Of a stretch of 64,000 nt of DNA, positions 26,249 to 34,213 are shown piece after piece. This DNA is from Novosphingobium sediminicola. Its GTDB lineage: Bacteria > Pseudomonadota > Alphaproteobacteria > Sphingomonadales > Sphingomonadaceae. The DNA lies in the NCBI RefSeq assembly GCF_014196525.1, contig NZ_JACIDX010000019.1, forward strand, positions 40,322 to 104,321, written 5' to 3'. The notes beneath the pieces were generated by a model. It ran no database searches, was not told the origin of the DNA, and worked only from the letters and a program-made list of their open reading frames with translations. Position 1 is the stretch's first letter. The number at the start of each line of letters is the position of its first letter. The translations under genes and the position numbers were made by a program.

Positions 26249-28182
26249 CCAGTTTGCGCCACATCCTGATCGCACTGCTCCTGAGCGCCATCAGCCTCAC
26301 GCTCACCGATGCGGCCCACGCCCAGACCGTAGAAGACCGCGCCCGTACCGCCGCATCAGCAGCCCAGGCGAAAAGCGGCACCAGCGAAACGCTCCGCCGG
26401 AATTACCTCACCCCCGCTCTGGCAGGCAACGGTGTCAGCACCGTCGATGGCAGCCAGAGTTTTACCCCCACCATCGCCTGCCGGAAGAGCGCGACCATGC
26501 TCGAACTGCTCGCCCAGCCCGCCGCCGGCGGTGATATCGGTACTTTCACCATCTCGCGCGACAGCAATCTCGACGGATCCTTCGATGAGGCGCTTAGCGT
26601 ACCGAGACCCGTCTCAGGCGTCTGCGCCAATGGCATCATCGCCTGCGATCCCGGCAGCTGGAACAATTGCCGGAATTTTCAATGGGCAACCGGAACGACT
26701 GGAAATCTGAAACTCACCGAGGTCGATCTAAGCCAATTGGCGGGCTGCTATTGCATCAACAATGCCTGCGGCAGCAATCTGGTCTGGGGCAATATGGCCT
26801 CGATCCTCAAAGATCTGGGCGGCGGCGTGGTGGGCGCGCTCACTTCGGCCGACCCGCGCATCGGCGTGCTCGAAGCCAGCGTCGATGGCCCGCTCATCCG
26901 CTATAGCGGCACGCAGACCACGGCCTGCGCATCAAGCCCTTCGCTGGCCGTCAGCAGCTATGCGACCAATCCATCAGCGCTCTCCGGCGACGCCTATGCC
27001 GCCGCGCAGAGCAGCAGCGTCTTTCAAACTCTCGCCGGATCACCCGTCGGAACCGGCAGAACCTCCTCCTCACGCGATTGCACCATCACCCGAAATCTGA
27101 CGCTGACGGCCATCTCGCTCGATGATGTGATCCAGCGCGCCTCGGGCGGCTATGCGACCTCCAATCCGACGCCCGGCAGCGCCGATTTCCTGACGGGCTC
27201 GCCCGGCGACAACTCGCTCCATGGCGGCTCCTGCACCCTCTTCGACTATCATATAACGCTTCATGTCGAGAAACCCGAGCGGCTGAAGTCTGTCACCATC
27301 CCCGCATGGTTCGCCGATGACTGGGGACAGGTCCGCATCGATGGTGCGCTGATTTCCTACGGGCCGGGCGCCTGGACCGGTTCCGGCAATCCGCCCGGAT
27401 CCTGCGATCGCGGCCGCACCAGCTATTTCTATCCCGACATCGACCTGATGCCCTGGATGACCAAAGGCGACCATACCATCGTCTTGCGCCTCGCGGTAGG
27501 CGACCGCGGCGAGGGTAATCTGCAGGTCCATGCCGAGGTCGATACGTCCTGCGAGCTTGCCGAAACACTCACCGATGCCTGCATGGGCAATGCCGCCGAT
27601 CCGACCTGCACGCTCAAGAGCGAGAGCGTCGATGGTGTCGAGACTTTCCGCAATGGCGTCGCCACCGGCCTGCGACCGCTGGCCCAGACCAGGATTGTGA
27701 GTTCAGCCAGTTGCTCGCAAAGCGTGACGCGCAGCTTTTTCGAGAAGGAGCGGCGCTATCAATGCGTGGCTACTTCCACCACGCCGGACCTTTCACGCGC
27801 GACCTATATCATCGACCATTCGAGCCCAAACCTGCTCGCCGACCGCATCACTGCAAGTGACGGCACGGTCTCCGCCACGACCCGCGCCTTTGCCCTCCCG
27901 GGCCAGGCTTCGGTGGCCAGTTGCGAGGCCATCTGCAAAACCCGCGCGCCCAAAGCCAACAATGATGCCGCGGTGGATGGCGTGGTGGGCGCAAAACAGA
28001 ATGCGCCGACCGGCTATGACACATTCTACCATAGCTGCGGCAGCGACAATGTCTGTCCGCTTGGCGCTGGCGAGGAACTCGTCAGTGCCTGCGGCTGCCT
28101 CGATGATTTTCCCGAAGCGGCAGTGATGATGCAGAGCCTGCGCCTTGGCGGGGCCGATCTGGTCTGCACGGCGAGCCGGTGA
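26245..28182 (+). CDS. traN: TraN-like cysteine-rich outer-membrane protein, part 1
   Basis: The product has 645 residues with a signal peptide (about 1-26) and many cysteines, including GCYCINNACGSNLVWGNM near residues 167-185 and a cluster after SCELAETL near 435. TraN stabilises mating pairs at the outer membrane. It ends on a stop that overlaps the next gene, whose C-terminus holds the rest of the TraN signature. Whether the two are a split TraN or two separate exported proteins is uncertain. Confidence 0.72.
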   Translation: MTSLRHILIALLLSAISLTLTDAAHAQTVEDRARTAASAAQAKSGTSETLRRNYLTPALAGNGVSTVDGSQSFTPTIACRKSATMLELLAQPAAGGDIGTFTISRDSNLDGSFDEALSVPRPVSGVCANGIIACDPGSWNNCRNFQWATGTTGNLKLTEVDLSQLAGCYCINNACGSNLVWGNMASILKDLGGGVVGALTSADPRIGVLEASVDGPLIRYSGTQTTACASSPSLAVSSYATNPSALSGDAYAAAQSSSVFQTLAGSPVGTGRTSSSRDCTITRNLTLTAISLDDVIQRASGGYATSNPTPGSADFLTGSPGDNSLHGGSCTLFDYHITLHVEKPERLKSVTIPAWFADDWGQVRIDGALISYGPGAWTGSGNPPGSCDRGRTSYFYPDIDLMPWMTKGDHTIVLRLAVGDRGEGNLQVHAEVDTSCELAETLTDACMGNAADPTCTLKSESVDGVETFRNGVATGLRPLAQTRIVSSASCSQSVTRSFFEKERRYQCVATSTTPDLSRATYIIDHSSPNLLADRITASDGTVSATTRAFALPGQASVASCEAICKTRAPKANNDAAVDGVVGAKQNAPTGYDTFYHSCGSDNVCPLGAGEELVSACGCLDDFPEAAVMMQSLRLGGADLVCTASR

Positions 28183-29303
28183 TGAACCGCGCGCCTTCCC
28201 CCGCCCGGCACATCCTCCGGCACCTGATCCTGCCCGCGCTGCTTGGTGCAGGCAGTCTGCTCTTCACCATGCCCGCACGGGCACAGTCTCAGGCCGAACA
28301 GCTCTGCGCCGCCGATCTCAACGGCAATGGCGATGCCGCCGATCCGGGCGAGATCGCGACCTGCACCGCGATGACGGGCAGCACTTTTCTCTGCCCGCTC
28401 GGGCAAGTCACCTGCACCGCCGATGCGCAGGGCGACTATAGTTGTCCCCTCGGCAGCCTGTATCCATGCCTGACGCCTGACAGTGGCGGGACGCCAGCCT
28501 GTTCGCCCAATGCCTGCACCCCCAGCGCCGGCGCCATCACCACCAGCCCGGTGGTCGACGATCTCGGCGCTGCCAATGACGGCACGCTCGATGAGGCGGG
28601 CAATTGCAATGGCGCGATCGAGATCTTTTCCGGGCGCGCTCTGCGCTGCCGACCGGCGGGTCTGCTCACCACATTTTCCAACTGCTGCCGCAATCGCGGA
28701 TCGATCATCAAGGACGGGACCGGTTCGGCGCTGACCTCGCTCTCGACCAAGATCGCGGTGGCCAAAGGCGTGTTCTCGGGGATGCGGGCAGCCTATGCCG
28801 CGTTTCAAGCCGGAGCCTCGGCCAGTCAGGCGGCAAGTGCAGGGGCCGGCGCCATCATCGGCATCGATCCCACCTCGCTCGCGATCAGTCTGGCGATCAA
28901 TCTCGTCCTCGAATTCCTGCTCTCGGGCTGCGACCAGCAGGACATGGAAGCAGGCATCCTGCGCGGCTCGGGCATGTGCCACGAGGTCGGCGCCTATTGT
29001 TCTTCGAGCATCCTTGGCATCTGCATACAGAAGTCGGTCGGCAATTGCTGCTTCAACACCAGGCTCGGTCGCATCATTCAGGAACAGGGCCGCCCGCAGC
29101 TCAAATCCTTCAACAGCATCGGCTGGGGCAGTCCCAAGAGCCCCTATTGCCGGGGCTTTACCCCCGAAGAGTTCCAGGCGCTCGATTTCAGCAGGATGGA
29201 TCTCTCCGAATATTATTCGGACCTGACCGCCAAAACCCAGAGCAACATCCAGATCGACATGAAGGAGCGGATCGATGCCTATATGCAGACGGTCATACCC
29301 TAG
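28182..29303 (+). CDS. traN: TraN-like protein, part 2 (C-terminal TraN signature)
   Basis: The product has 373 residues from ATG 28182 (a GTG at 28179 is one codon upstream). A signal peptide (about 1-34) precedes a cysteine-rich region, a hydrophobic Ala/Gly stretch (about 205-245) and a C-terminus with NCCFNTRLGRIIQEQGRPQL, SIGWG and FTPEEFQALDFSRMDLSEY, the conserved end of TraN proteins. Its own signal peptide shows it is exported separately, so a natural two-protein TraN is as likely as a broken gene. The last 29 bp overlap trbC. Confidence 0.72.
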   Translation: MNRAPSPARHILRHLILPALLGAGSLLFTMPARAQSQAEQLCAADLNGNGDAADPGEIATCTAMTGSTFLCPLGQVTCTADAQGDYSCPLGSLYPCLTPDSGGTPACSPNACTPSAGAITTSPVVDDLGAANDGTLDEAGNCNGAIEIFSGRALRCRPAGLLTTFSNCCRNRGSIIKDGTGSALTSLSTKIAVAKGVFSGMRAAYAAFQAGASASQAASAGAGAIIGIDPTSLAISLAINLVLEFLLSGCDQQDMEAGILRGSGMCHEVGAYCSSSILGICIQKSVGNCCFNTRLGRIIQEQGRPQLKSFNSIGWGSPKSPYCRGFTPEEFQALDFSRMDLSEYYSDLTAKTQSNIQIDMKERIDAYMQTVIP

Positions 29304-30147
29304 ATTGTGCCTCGCCCTTGCGCCGGTCATGCTGTCCGCAACCGCGCTGGCGCAGGACAGGGCTGCGCCAGGTAGCGCGGACGAAAAGGCGCAGGGCGAT
29401 GCTGCAATGGAACGCCTGAAAACCGCCATCGCCGCGCGGCAAAAGCACGAACCTGCAGGAGGAGCGACACAGCCCGTTCTGCCTGCAATACAAGATAACA
29501 AGGCCCGCCGAGCCTTTGAGGGATTGCGTAAACACGCCCCCTCTCCCGCCATGGAAGCCCGCGCCCACGCGGCGCTGGATGCCGGCCGCGCGGGGCTTGC
29601 CGCAAGCCGCGAAGCCATGGCGAAACGTGTAGCCCAAGCGCTGGGCCTGGAAGCCCCTGACCGCGCGGCGCTTGAAGGTGCTATCGCGCCCACCGGCCCC
29701 AGGGCCTATGTGCCGGTTCTGTTTGCCTCCTCCTCGATGCCGCTTTCCCAGCTTCGCGCCTATGCTGTGCAGCTTGAACCGGTCGGCGGAGTGATCGCCT
29801 TTCGGGGGATGGTGGGCGGGATGGGCCGCGTTGGCCCGATGGCGAAACTGATCGCTCAGGCTCTGCGGCTCGATCCCGGCTGCGAAGGGCCTGCCTGCGC
29901 GATGCGCAAGGTGCAGGTGATCGTCGATCCGCTGATCTTTCGTCAGCATGATGTGCGCCAGGTCCCTGCCCTCACCCTGATCCCGGGCGATCCGACCCGG
30001 CCCTACTGCGAACGCGAGGAGGACAGCGAGCGCGGCGCCCATCTCGTCTATGGCGATGCCTCGCTTTCCGCGCTGCTCGATGAATATGCCCGCCTCGGCG
30101 GCAAAGAGGGGGTGCGCGATGTTACAACGCGTCTGCAACGCCGGTAA
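29275..30147 (+). CDS. trbC: TrbC, F-type periplasmic pilus assembly protein
   Basis: The product has 290 residues, with a signal peptide (about 1-26), a helical linker and a C-terminal TrbC_Ftype domain (about 140-275) recognisable from VLFASSSMPLSQLRAYA and VPALTLIPGD. TrbC works with TraW. AAGGAG lies seven bases before the ATG at 29275, which is inside the end of the preceding gene in another frame. The stop lies 29 bp inside the next gene. Confidence 0.87.
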   Translation: MPICRRSYPRLCLALAPVMLSATALAQDRAAPGSADEKAQGDAAMERLKTAIAARQKHEPAGGATQPVLPAIQDNKARRAFEGLRKHAPSPAMEARAHAALDAGRAGLAASREAMAKRVAQALGLEAPDRAALEGAIAPTGPRAYVPVLFASSSMPLSQLRAYAVQLEPVGGVIAFRGMVGGMGRVGPMAKLIAQALRLDPGCEGPACAMRKVQVIVDPLIFRQHDVRQVPALTLIPGDPTRPYCEREEDSERGAHLVYGDASLSALLDEYARLGGKEGVRDVTTRLQRR

Positions 30148-30718
30148 GCGCCTCTGGCCCGAGGTGAAACTGCTCCCTCTGCGCGCTGCCGTGACATTGG
30201 GCAGCGCCGGGCTTGGCGAGCCACCGCGCCCGCGGCAGCTCTGGAAAGCCTATGGCATTGTTCTGCCGATCGGCCTCCTCACCTGGTATGCTCTTCCCAG
30301 CGTAACGCTGGTCGCCAGCCCCTCTATCGATGCCTATCTGGTCCATGCCGCGCCCGGCCCAATCCGGCGCGGGGATCTGGTGTCTTTCAAGCTCTCCCAT
30401 CCGCTCGCCGGTCCCGCGCCGGTTGATGTCACCAAATATGCCCTGTGCCTGCCCGGCGACCGGATTGCGATGGTCGAGAAGCCTTCGCCGATGCACCCCG
30501 GATCTCAAGACGGCTGGTATTATTGCAATGGCAGGCTGCTCGGTTCGAGCCTGCCTGCCCGGCGCGAAGGACAAAAGCTGGCGCACTGGCAGCCGGCCTA
30601 CCCGGTCATCCCGGCAGGCTATATCTATGTGGGCTCGGCCCATCCCCGTGGTTTCGACAGCCGCTATTACGGGCCCATCGCCATCTCCCGCCTGCGCCGC
30701 ATGGAGAAAGTGCTGTGA
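30119..30718 (+). CDS. S26-family signal peptidase of the transfer operon
   Basis: The product has 199 residues, with one N-terminal membrane helix (about 44-66). The likely catalytic serine is Ser69 in ASPSIDAYL, and the likely lysine is Lys106 in TKYALCLPGD, which matches the S26 Ser/Lys dyad pattern; a GDLVSF box lies between. Plasmid enzymes of this type (RP4 TraF family, unrelated to F TraF) process pilin or other exported substrates. Here it probably cleaves the pilin leader. It overlaps trbC and traF. Confidence 0.85.
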   Translation: MLQRVCNAGKRLWPEVKLLPLRAAVTLGSAGLGEPPRPRQLWKAYGIVLPIGLLTWYALPSVTLVASPSIDAYLVHAAPGPIRRGDLVSFKLSHPLAGPAPVDVTKYALCLPGDRIAMVEKPSPMHPGSQDGWYYCNGRLLGSSLPARREGQKLAHWQPAYPVIPAGYIYVGSAHPRGFDSRYYGPIAISRLRRMEKVL

Positions 30719-31602
30719 TCCCGCTTATCCGCGCCGGGCTGCTCGCAGTAACTCTTGTCCATGCTCCAATGGCACTCGCACAAAGTGCACCGTCCACCCA
30801 GCCCGGCACGCAAGGCTATTGGTGGTACCAGCCGCCACCCAGGCCCGCACCGGATGAACCTGCAAGCGAACCGGATGAACTGGTAAAGCCCGCCATCCCG
30901 CCGATGGCCGAACTTGCGCGCCTGCCCCCGGCAAGGATCCGCAAGCTGATCGAGGACCAGCGCGATTATGCCGCCACGGTCCTGAGTGTCGAGGCGGTCA
31001 CCGATTTCTGGAAGCTGGAGGATTTTGCCCGCCGCAAGGCCCGCGCCTTTGCCGGGGTCACCCAGATCGCCATGCTCGCCCATCCTGAACTCAATTCAAA
31101 ATCGGCCAATCCGATGGTGGGCGATGCCCGCGACCGGATGACGGCGCAAAAGGACGCGCTGCGCCGTCAGTATCTGCGCGCCCATGGCAGCGAATTCGCG
31201 CTTGTCATGTTTTCGCGCGCATCCTGCGCCTATTGCCGCGTGCAATGGCCGATCCTTCAGCGGTTTCAGGAAGAGACAGGCTGGCAGGTCTCGCGGGTGG
31301 ATCTCGACCAGCGCGCCGACCTTGCCGCCCGTTTCGGGGTTGAGGTTACGCCCACCACCATGGTCATCCGTCGCAATTCATCCCAGCGCATGGTGATCGC
31401 CAATGGCGTCGAGGCCTATCCCAATCTTGTCCAGACCGCCTATAATGCCGTGCGCCTGCTCTCGGGAGATATCAGGCCCGAGCAGTTCCTGACCGGAGCC
31501 GGTGAAGAAGACGGGTTCTTCGATGCTCTGGCCAACGGGCCGGTATCGGCTTCCGACCCTCGGGTGATCGGCGGCGATATGGTGAGCGGGAGGAGGCCGT
31601 GA
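30715..31602 (+). CDS. traF: TraF, thioredoxin-fold mating-pair protein
   Basis: The product has 295 residues from a GTG that overlaps the peptidase stop. A signal peptide (about 1-23) and a proline-rich linker precede the TraF domain. The thioredoxin fold carries CAYC at 171-174 and the cis-proline in VTPTTMVI. F TraF often lacks cysteines, so this version may be redox-active. It is followed by the VapBC cassette on the opposite strand, whose toxin stop is 27 bp away. Confidence 0.88.
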   Translation: MIPLIRAGLLAVTLVHAPMALAQSAPSTQPGTQGYWWYQPPPRPAPDEPASEPDELVKPAIPPMAELARLPPARIRKLIEDQRDYAATVLSVEAVTDFWKLEDFARRKARAFAGVTQIAMLAHPELNSKSANPMVGDARDRMTAQKDALRRQYLRAHGSEFALVMFSRASCAYCRVQWPILQRFQEETGWQVSRVDLDQRADLAARFGVEVTPTTMVIRRNSSQRMVIANGVEAYPNLVQTAYNAVRLLSGDIRPEQFLTGAGEEDGFFDALANGPVSASDPRVIGGDMVSGRRP

Positions 31603-31628
31603 CAGAAGGGGCCATCAGGCAGTCGGCC

Positions 31629-32027
31629 TCACTGAGGCAGCAAGACCTTCACGCCCTGCGCCCGCAGCAGGGAAACGGCTTTACGGTCGAAGGAGGCGAA
31701 TGTCTCGCCATCAAGCCATTGTCCGCCATGCGCGATCACGCCATCGGCAAAATCACCTCCCGCATCCAGCATGGCAAGTCCCGCTTCAACAGCAGGCCCA
31801 TCGACGGAAACATTGTCACCGCCGGTCAGCAGTCGAAGAGCGTGGGCAATCTCTGCGGACGCGAACCCATAGGCCCGCCCCATAACCCAGCAAAACTCGC
31901 ACAGGACCATAACCGGCATCGCCACAACATCGGCACGTTCAAGAAGGTTCTGGGCAATTCGGGTCTGTTCAGGCTCATCTGCGGCAACGGCACGCACCAG
32001 AACATTGGTATCAGCGGTAATCTTCAC
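31629..32027 (-). CDS. vapC: VapC-family PIN-domain toxin
   Basis: The product has 132 residues. The PIN acidic residues are visible: Asp6 in ADTNVL, Glu44 in VLCEFCWV, and Asp92/Asp95 in GDFADGVIAH. VapC toxins are RNases that cut tRNA or rRNA. It overlaps its antitoxin gene by 4 bp. The pair lies antisense inside the transfer operon, between traF and a thioredoxin-like gene, and probably stabilises the element. Confidence 0.92.
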   Translation of the reverse strand: MKITADTNVLVRAVAADEPEQTRIAQNLLERADVVAMPVMVLCEFCWVMGRAYGFASAEIAHALRLLTGGDNVSVDGPAVEAGLAMLDAGGDFADGVIAHGGQWLDGETFASFDRKAVSLLRAQGVKVLLPQ

Positions 32028-32275
32028 AGTTCACCCGCCCAACCCCTGGCTATCACCTCATTCATTTCGTCAATCGAGATGACCCGCTGGCCTTCTCTTT
32101 TCAGCAAGCCGAAGGCATCGGAAATCTTGCCCTTGGGCCGCTCGGCCGCCACCTCAATCCGGCCATTGGGCAGCTTCTGCACAGTAATCTTCGATCCGGG
32201 GCGGATTCCCAAGTGCTGGAGCAGATCCCTCCTGAGAGTGATCTGGCCCTTGGTCGTGACGGTCAGAGTGGTCAT
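32024..32275 (-). CDS. vapB: AbrB/VapB-family antitoxin
   Basis: The product has 83 residues starting at the ATG at 32275. The N-terminal swapped-hairpin AbrB domain (TTLTVTTKGQITLRRDLLQHLG) binds DNA; the C-terminal half would neutralise VapC. A longer frame to 32329 crosses the operator-like palindrome and is unlikely. It is upstream of and overlaps vapC. Confidence 0.9.
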   Translation of the reverse strand: MTTLTVTTKGQITLRRDLLQHLGIRPGSKITVQKLPNGRIEVAAERPKGKISDAFGLLKREGQRVISIDEMNEVIARGWAGEL

Positions 32276-32290
32276 GGCTTGTATCCTTGG

Positions 32291-32301
32291 TGACATTGTC
32301 A
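32291..32301. promoter_or_regulatory. Palindrome upstream of vapBC and at the start of the next tra gene
   Basis: TGACATTGTCA is a perfect palindrome 15 bp upstream of vapB and 5 bp before the ATG at 32307 on the plus strand. AbrB-type antitoxins bind such sites, so it is a candidate operator. Its location may also affect translation or transcription of the plus-strand gene. Confidence 0.45.
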
Positions 32302-32306
32302 AAGTA

Positions 32307-32894
32307 ATGCAAAATACCCTTACCATCAAGATTCTTATTGTACTTTTTGTGGTTCAATGGGTAGCCCCCTTGTCAGCCCGCCTCACCACCCATGCCGATG
32401 CCGCCCGCGCCGCGGTCCATCCGGTCGGTGACACGCTGCACATGCAGGCATGGCTCGCTCGCGTGCCCGTAACGCGGGATTTTCCGCCTGACTTTGCAGA
32501 GACCCTTTCCAGCGCAGCCTCGCTCAATGTGATCGAAATGACCACTGCGCCCGGCTGTCTCCCCTGCGCCGACCTCTGGGCAAGGCTGGGTGAGTTTCGC
32601 GCCCGCTATCGCTGGCAGGTGCGGATCATAGGCCGCGATGAAGCCATGCTCCGCTCGGGTCGGCTTGGCCTGCCATGGGTAGGACACCCGGTCGCCTGGG
32701 TCAGGCCGATAGGTGACGAACGGCGGGCCATCCCGATTGCCATCGGCACCGATCACCTCGTCAATCTGGCGCGCAATGCCTATCTCGCGACCAAGATGCT
32801 CTCGGGCGTCAGGCCCGATGTCGGTCTTCGCGCGATGGCCAAATATACCGGCATTGTTGCAGTGGTGGCGCGATCTCCGCAAGGGAGGCCATGA
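32307..32894 (+). CDS. Thioredoxin-like exported protein of the transfer operon
   Basis: The product has 195 residues with a signal peptide (about 1-24) and a CLPC motif (Cys84, Cys87) in a thioredoxin-like context, TTAPGCLPCADLWARLGEF. It may be a further disulfide enzyme for TraU/TraN/TraH. The ATG at 32307 has no good ribosome site and the first 60 bp are AT-rich, unlike the rest of the operon; they abut the VapBC cassette. The frame stays open back to a GTG overlapping the traF stop, but that extension is antisense to vapBC. Confidence 0.68.
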   Translation: MQNTLTIKILIVLFVVQWVAPLSARLTTHADAARAAVHPVGDTLHMQAWLARVPVTRDFPPDFAETLSSAASLNVIEMTTAPGCLPCADLWARLGEFRARYRWQVRIIGRDEAMLRSGRLGLPWVGHPVAWVRPIGDERRAIPIAIGTDHLVNLARNAYLATKMLSGVRPDVGLRAMAKYTGIVAVVARSPQGRP

Positions 32895-32921
32895 TCTATG
32901 GCCAGCCTGCCGCGTCTCCTT

Positions 32922-34091
32922 TCAAAGTGCGAGAGCCTGCAACGCTTCGGCAGCCTGCCGGAGCGGCATCACCTCAATCCCATGGCCCAGTGGGAAGGCC
33001 TCCTTGCCGGGATAGACGACAATCTTGCGCGCAGGCTGAAGATCCTCGCAGGCGTGGTGAAAGCCGCGCTCAACTTTAGGCGAAAGGCTGCGCTTGACCT
33101 CGAATACCCAAAGACCCTTCCCCGGCAAATCCAGCACCAGATCGATTTCCGCGCCGGCTGCGCTGCGATAAAAGCAAGCCGCCGTGCCCTCGGGCGATGC
33201 CGCGATCAGGTTCTCGATGACAAAACCTTCCCAACTCGCACCCGCCACCGGATGGCCCAGCACATCGTCCCTGCCCGTAAGGCCAAGCAACGTATGCACA
33301 AGGCCGCTGTCACGCACATAGACGCGCGGCGATTTGACGAGCCGTTTGAGGCCATTGCCATGCCAAGGCTCAAGCCGCCGGACCAGCAGCAGATCCACCA
33401 GGAGATCAAGGTAAGATGCCACCGTCTTGCTGTCGACGCCGAGACTGCGGGCAAATTCCGAGGCATTGAGCAGACCGGACTGGTGATGCGCCAGCATGGT
33501 CCAGAAGCGACGCAGAGTTTCTGCAGGAATGCGGGGTCCCAGCATCGGAATGTCCCGCTCGAGATAGGTCCGGATGAAATCCCGGCGCCATCGCTGGCTA
33601 AGCTGGTCCGAAGCGGCGAGAAAGCTCTCGGGGAAGCCGCCCCTGATCCACAGTTGCTCACTGTCCGCTTCGACGGTTTCGAGCGCATCGAAAGGGCGCA
33701 TTTCCAGAAAACTGATCCGCCCCGCGAGACTTTCGCCCGATTGAGCCATCAGGTCGATCGAAGCCGATCCCAGCAGCAGGAAGCGACCGGACTTCCTGCC
33801 CTTGCGCCTTCCCCGATCGATCAGGCCACGCAGGATCTGAAACAGATCCGGCATGCGGTGGACCTCATCGAGAATGATGAGCCGGTCGGCCTGGCTTTCC
33901 AGGTAAAGCTCCGGCTCGCTCAGTTTTGCGCGATCCGCATCCGATTCCAGATCAAGATAAAGCGCGGACCGTTCATCACCGATCTCCTGAGCGAGCGTCG
34001 TCTTGCCGACCTGCCTGGGCCCAAGCAGGGCAACCGAAGGCGCGTGATCGATCCTTACGATCAGTTCGGGCTTGATCCTTCTTTCAATCAT
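32922..34091 (-). CDS. AAA ATPase with DUF4143 C-terminal domain
   Basis: The product has 389 residues. Walker A is GPRQVGKTT (24-32) and Walker B LIILDEVH (about 71-78), followed by an arginine-sensor region, a winged-helix part and the DUF4143 domain with a nuclease-like AEIDLVLDLPG and VFEVKRS (PD-(D/E)xK-like arrangement). Function of this widespread family is poorly known; it is common in accessory DNA. It lies antisense between two transfer genes, making it the second insertion in this operon. Confidence 0.88.
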   Translation of the reverse strand: MIERRIKPELIVRIDHAPSVALLGPRQVGKTTLAQEIGDERSALYLDLESDADRAKLSEPELYLESQADRLIILDEVHRMPDLFQILRGLIDRGRRKGRKSGRFLLLGSASIDLMAQSGESLAGRISFLEMRPFDALETVEADSEQLWIRGGFPESFLAASDQLSQRWRRDFIRTYLERDIPMLGPRIPAETLRRFWTMLAHHQSGLLNASEFARSLGVDSKTVASYLDLLVDLLLVRRLEPWHGNGLKRLVKSPRVYVRDSGLVHTLLGLTGRDDVLGHPVAGASWEGFVIENLIAASPEGTAACFYRSAAGAEIDLVLDLPGKGLWVFEVKRSLSPKVERGFHHACEDLQPARKIVVYPGKEAFPLGHGIEVMPLRQAAEALQALAL

Positions 34092-34213
34092 GCATGCATT
34101 ATTGGATCTCTATTCCGAATTTGCAAGGTTATCTTCCATCACCTCCACAACCTCAAGGGAGGCCCGAATGGCGGCGGGCTTTCCGATTGCTCCCCGGAAC
34201 AAGGAAAACCGCC

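Noticed and set aside
28026..29693. 555-codon minus-strand frame opposite the TraN genes
   Set aside because: Low-complexity Ala/Arg sequence; the plus-strand genes have signal peptides and conserved cysteines.
31599..32306. Frame open from the traF stop through the antisense VapBC region into the thioredoxin-like gene
   Set aside because: It is exactly antisense to a convincing VapBC pair, and the part before 32307 has no protein-like features. Long antisense frames are common in GC-rich DNA.
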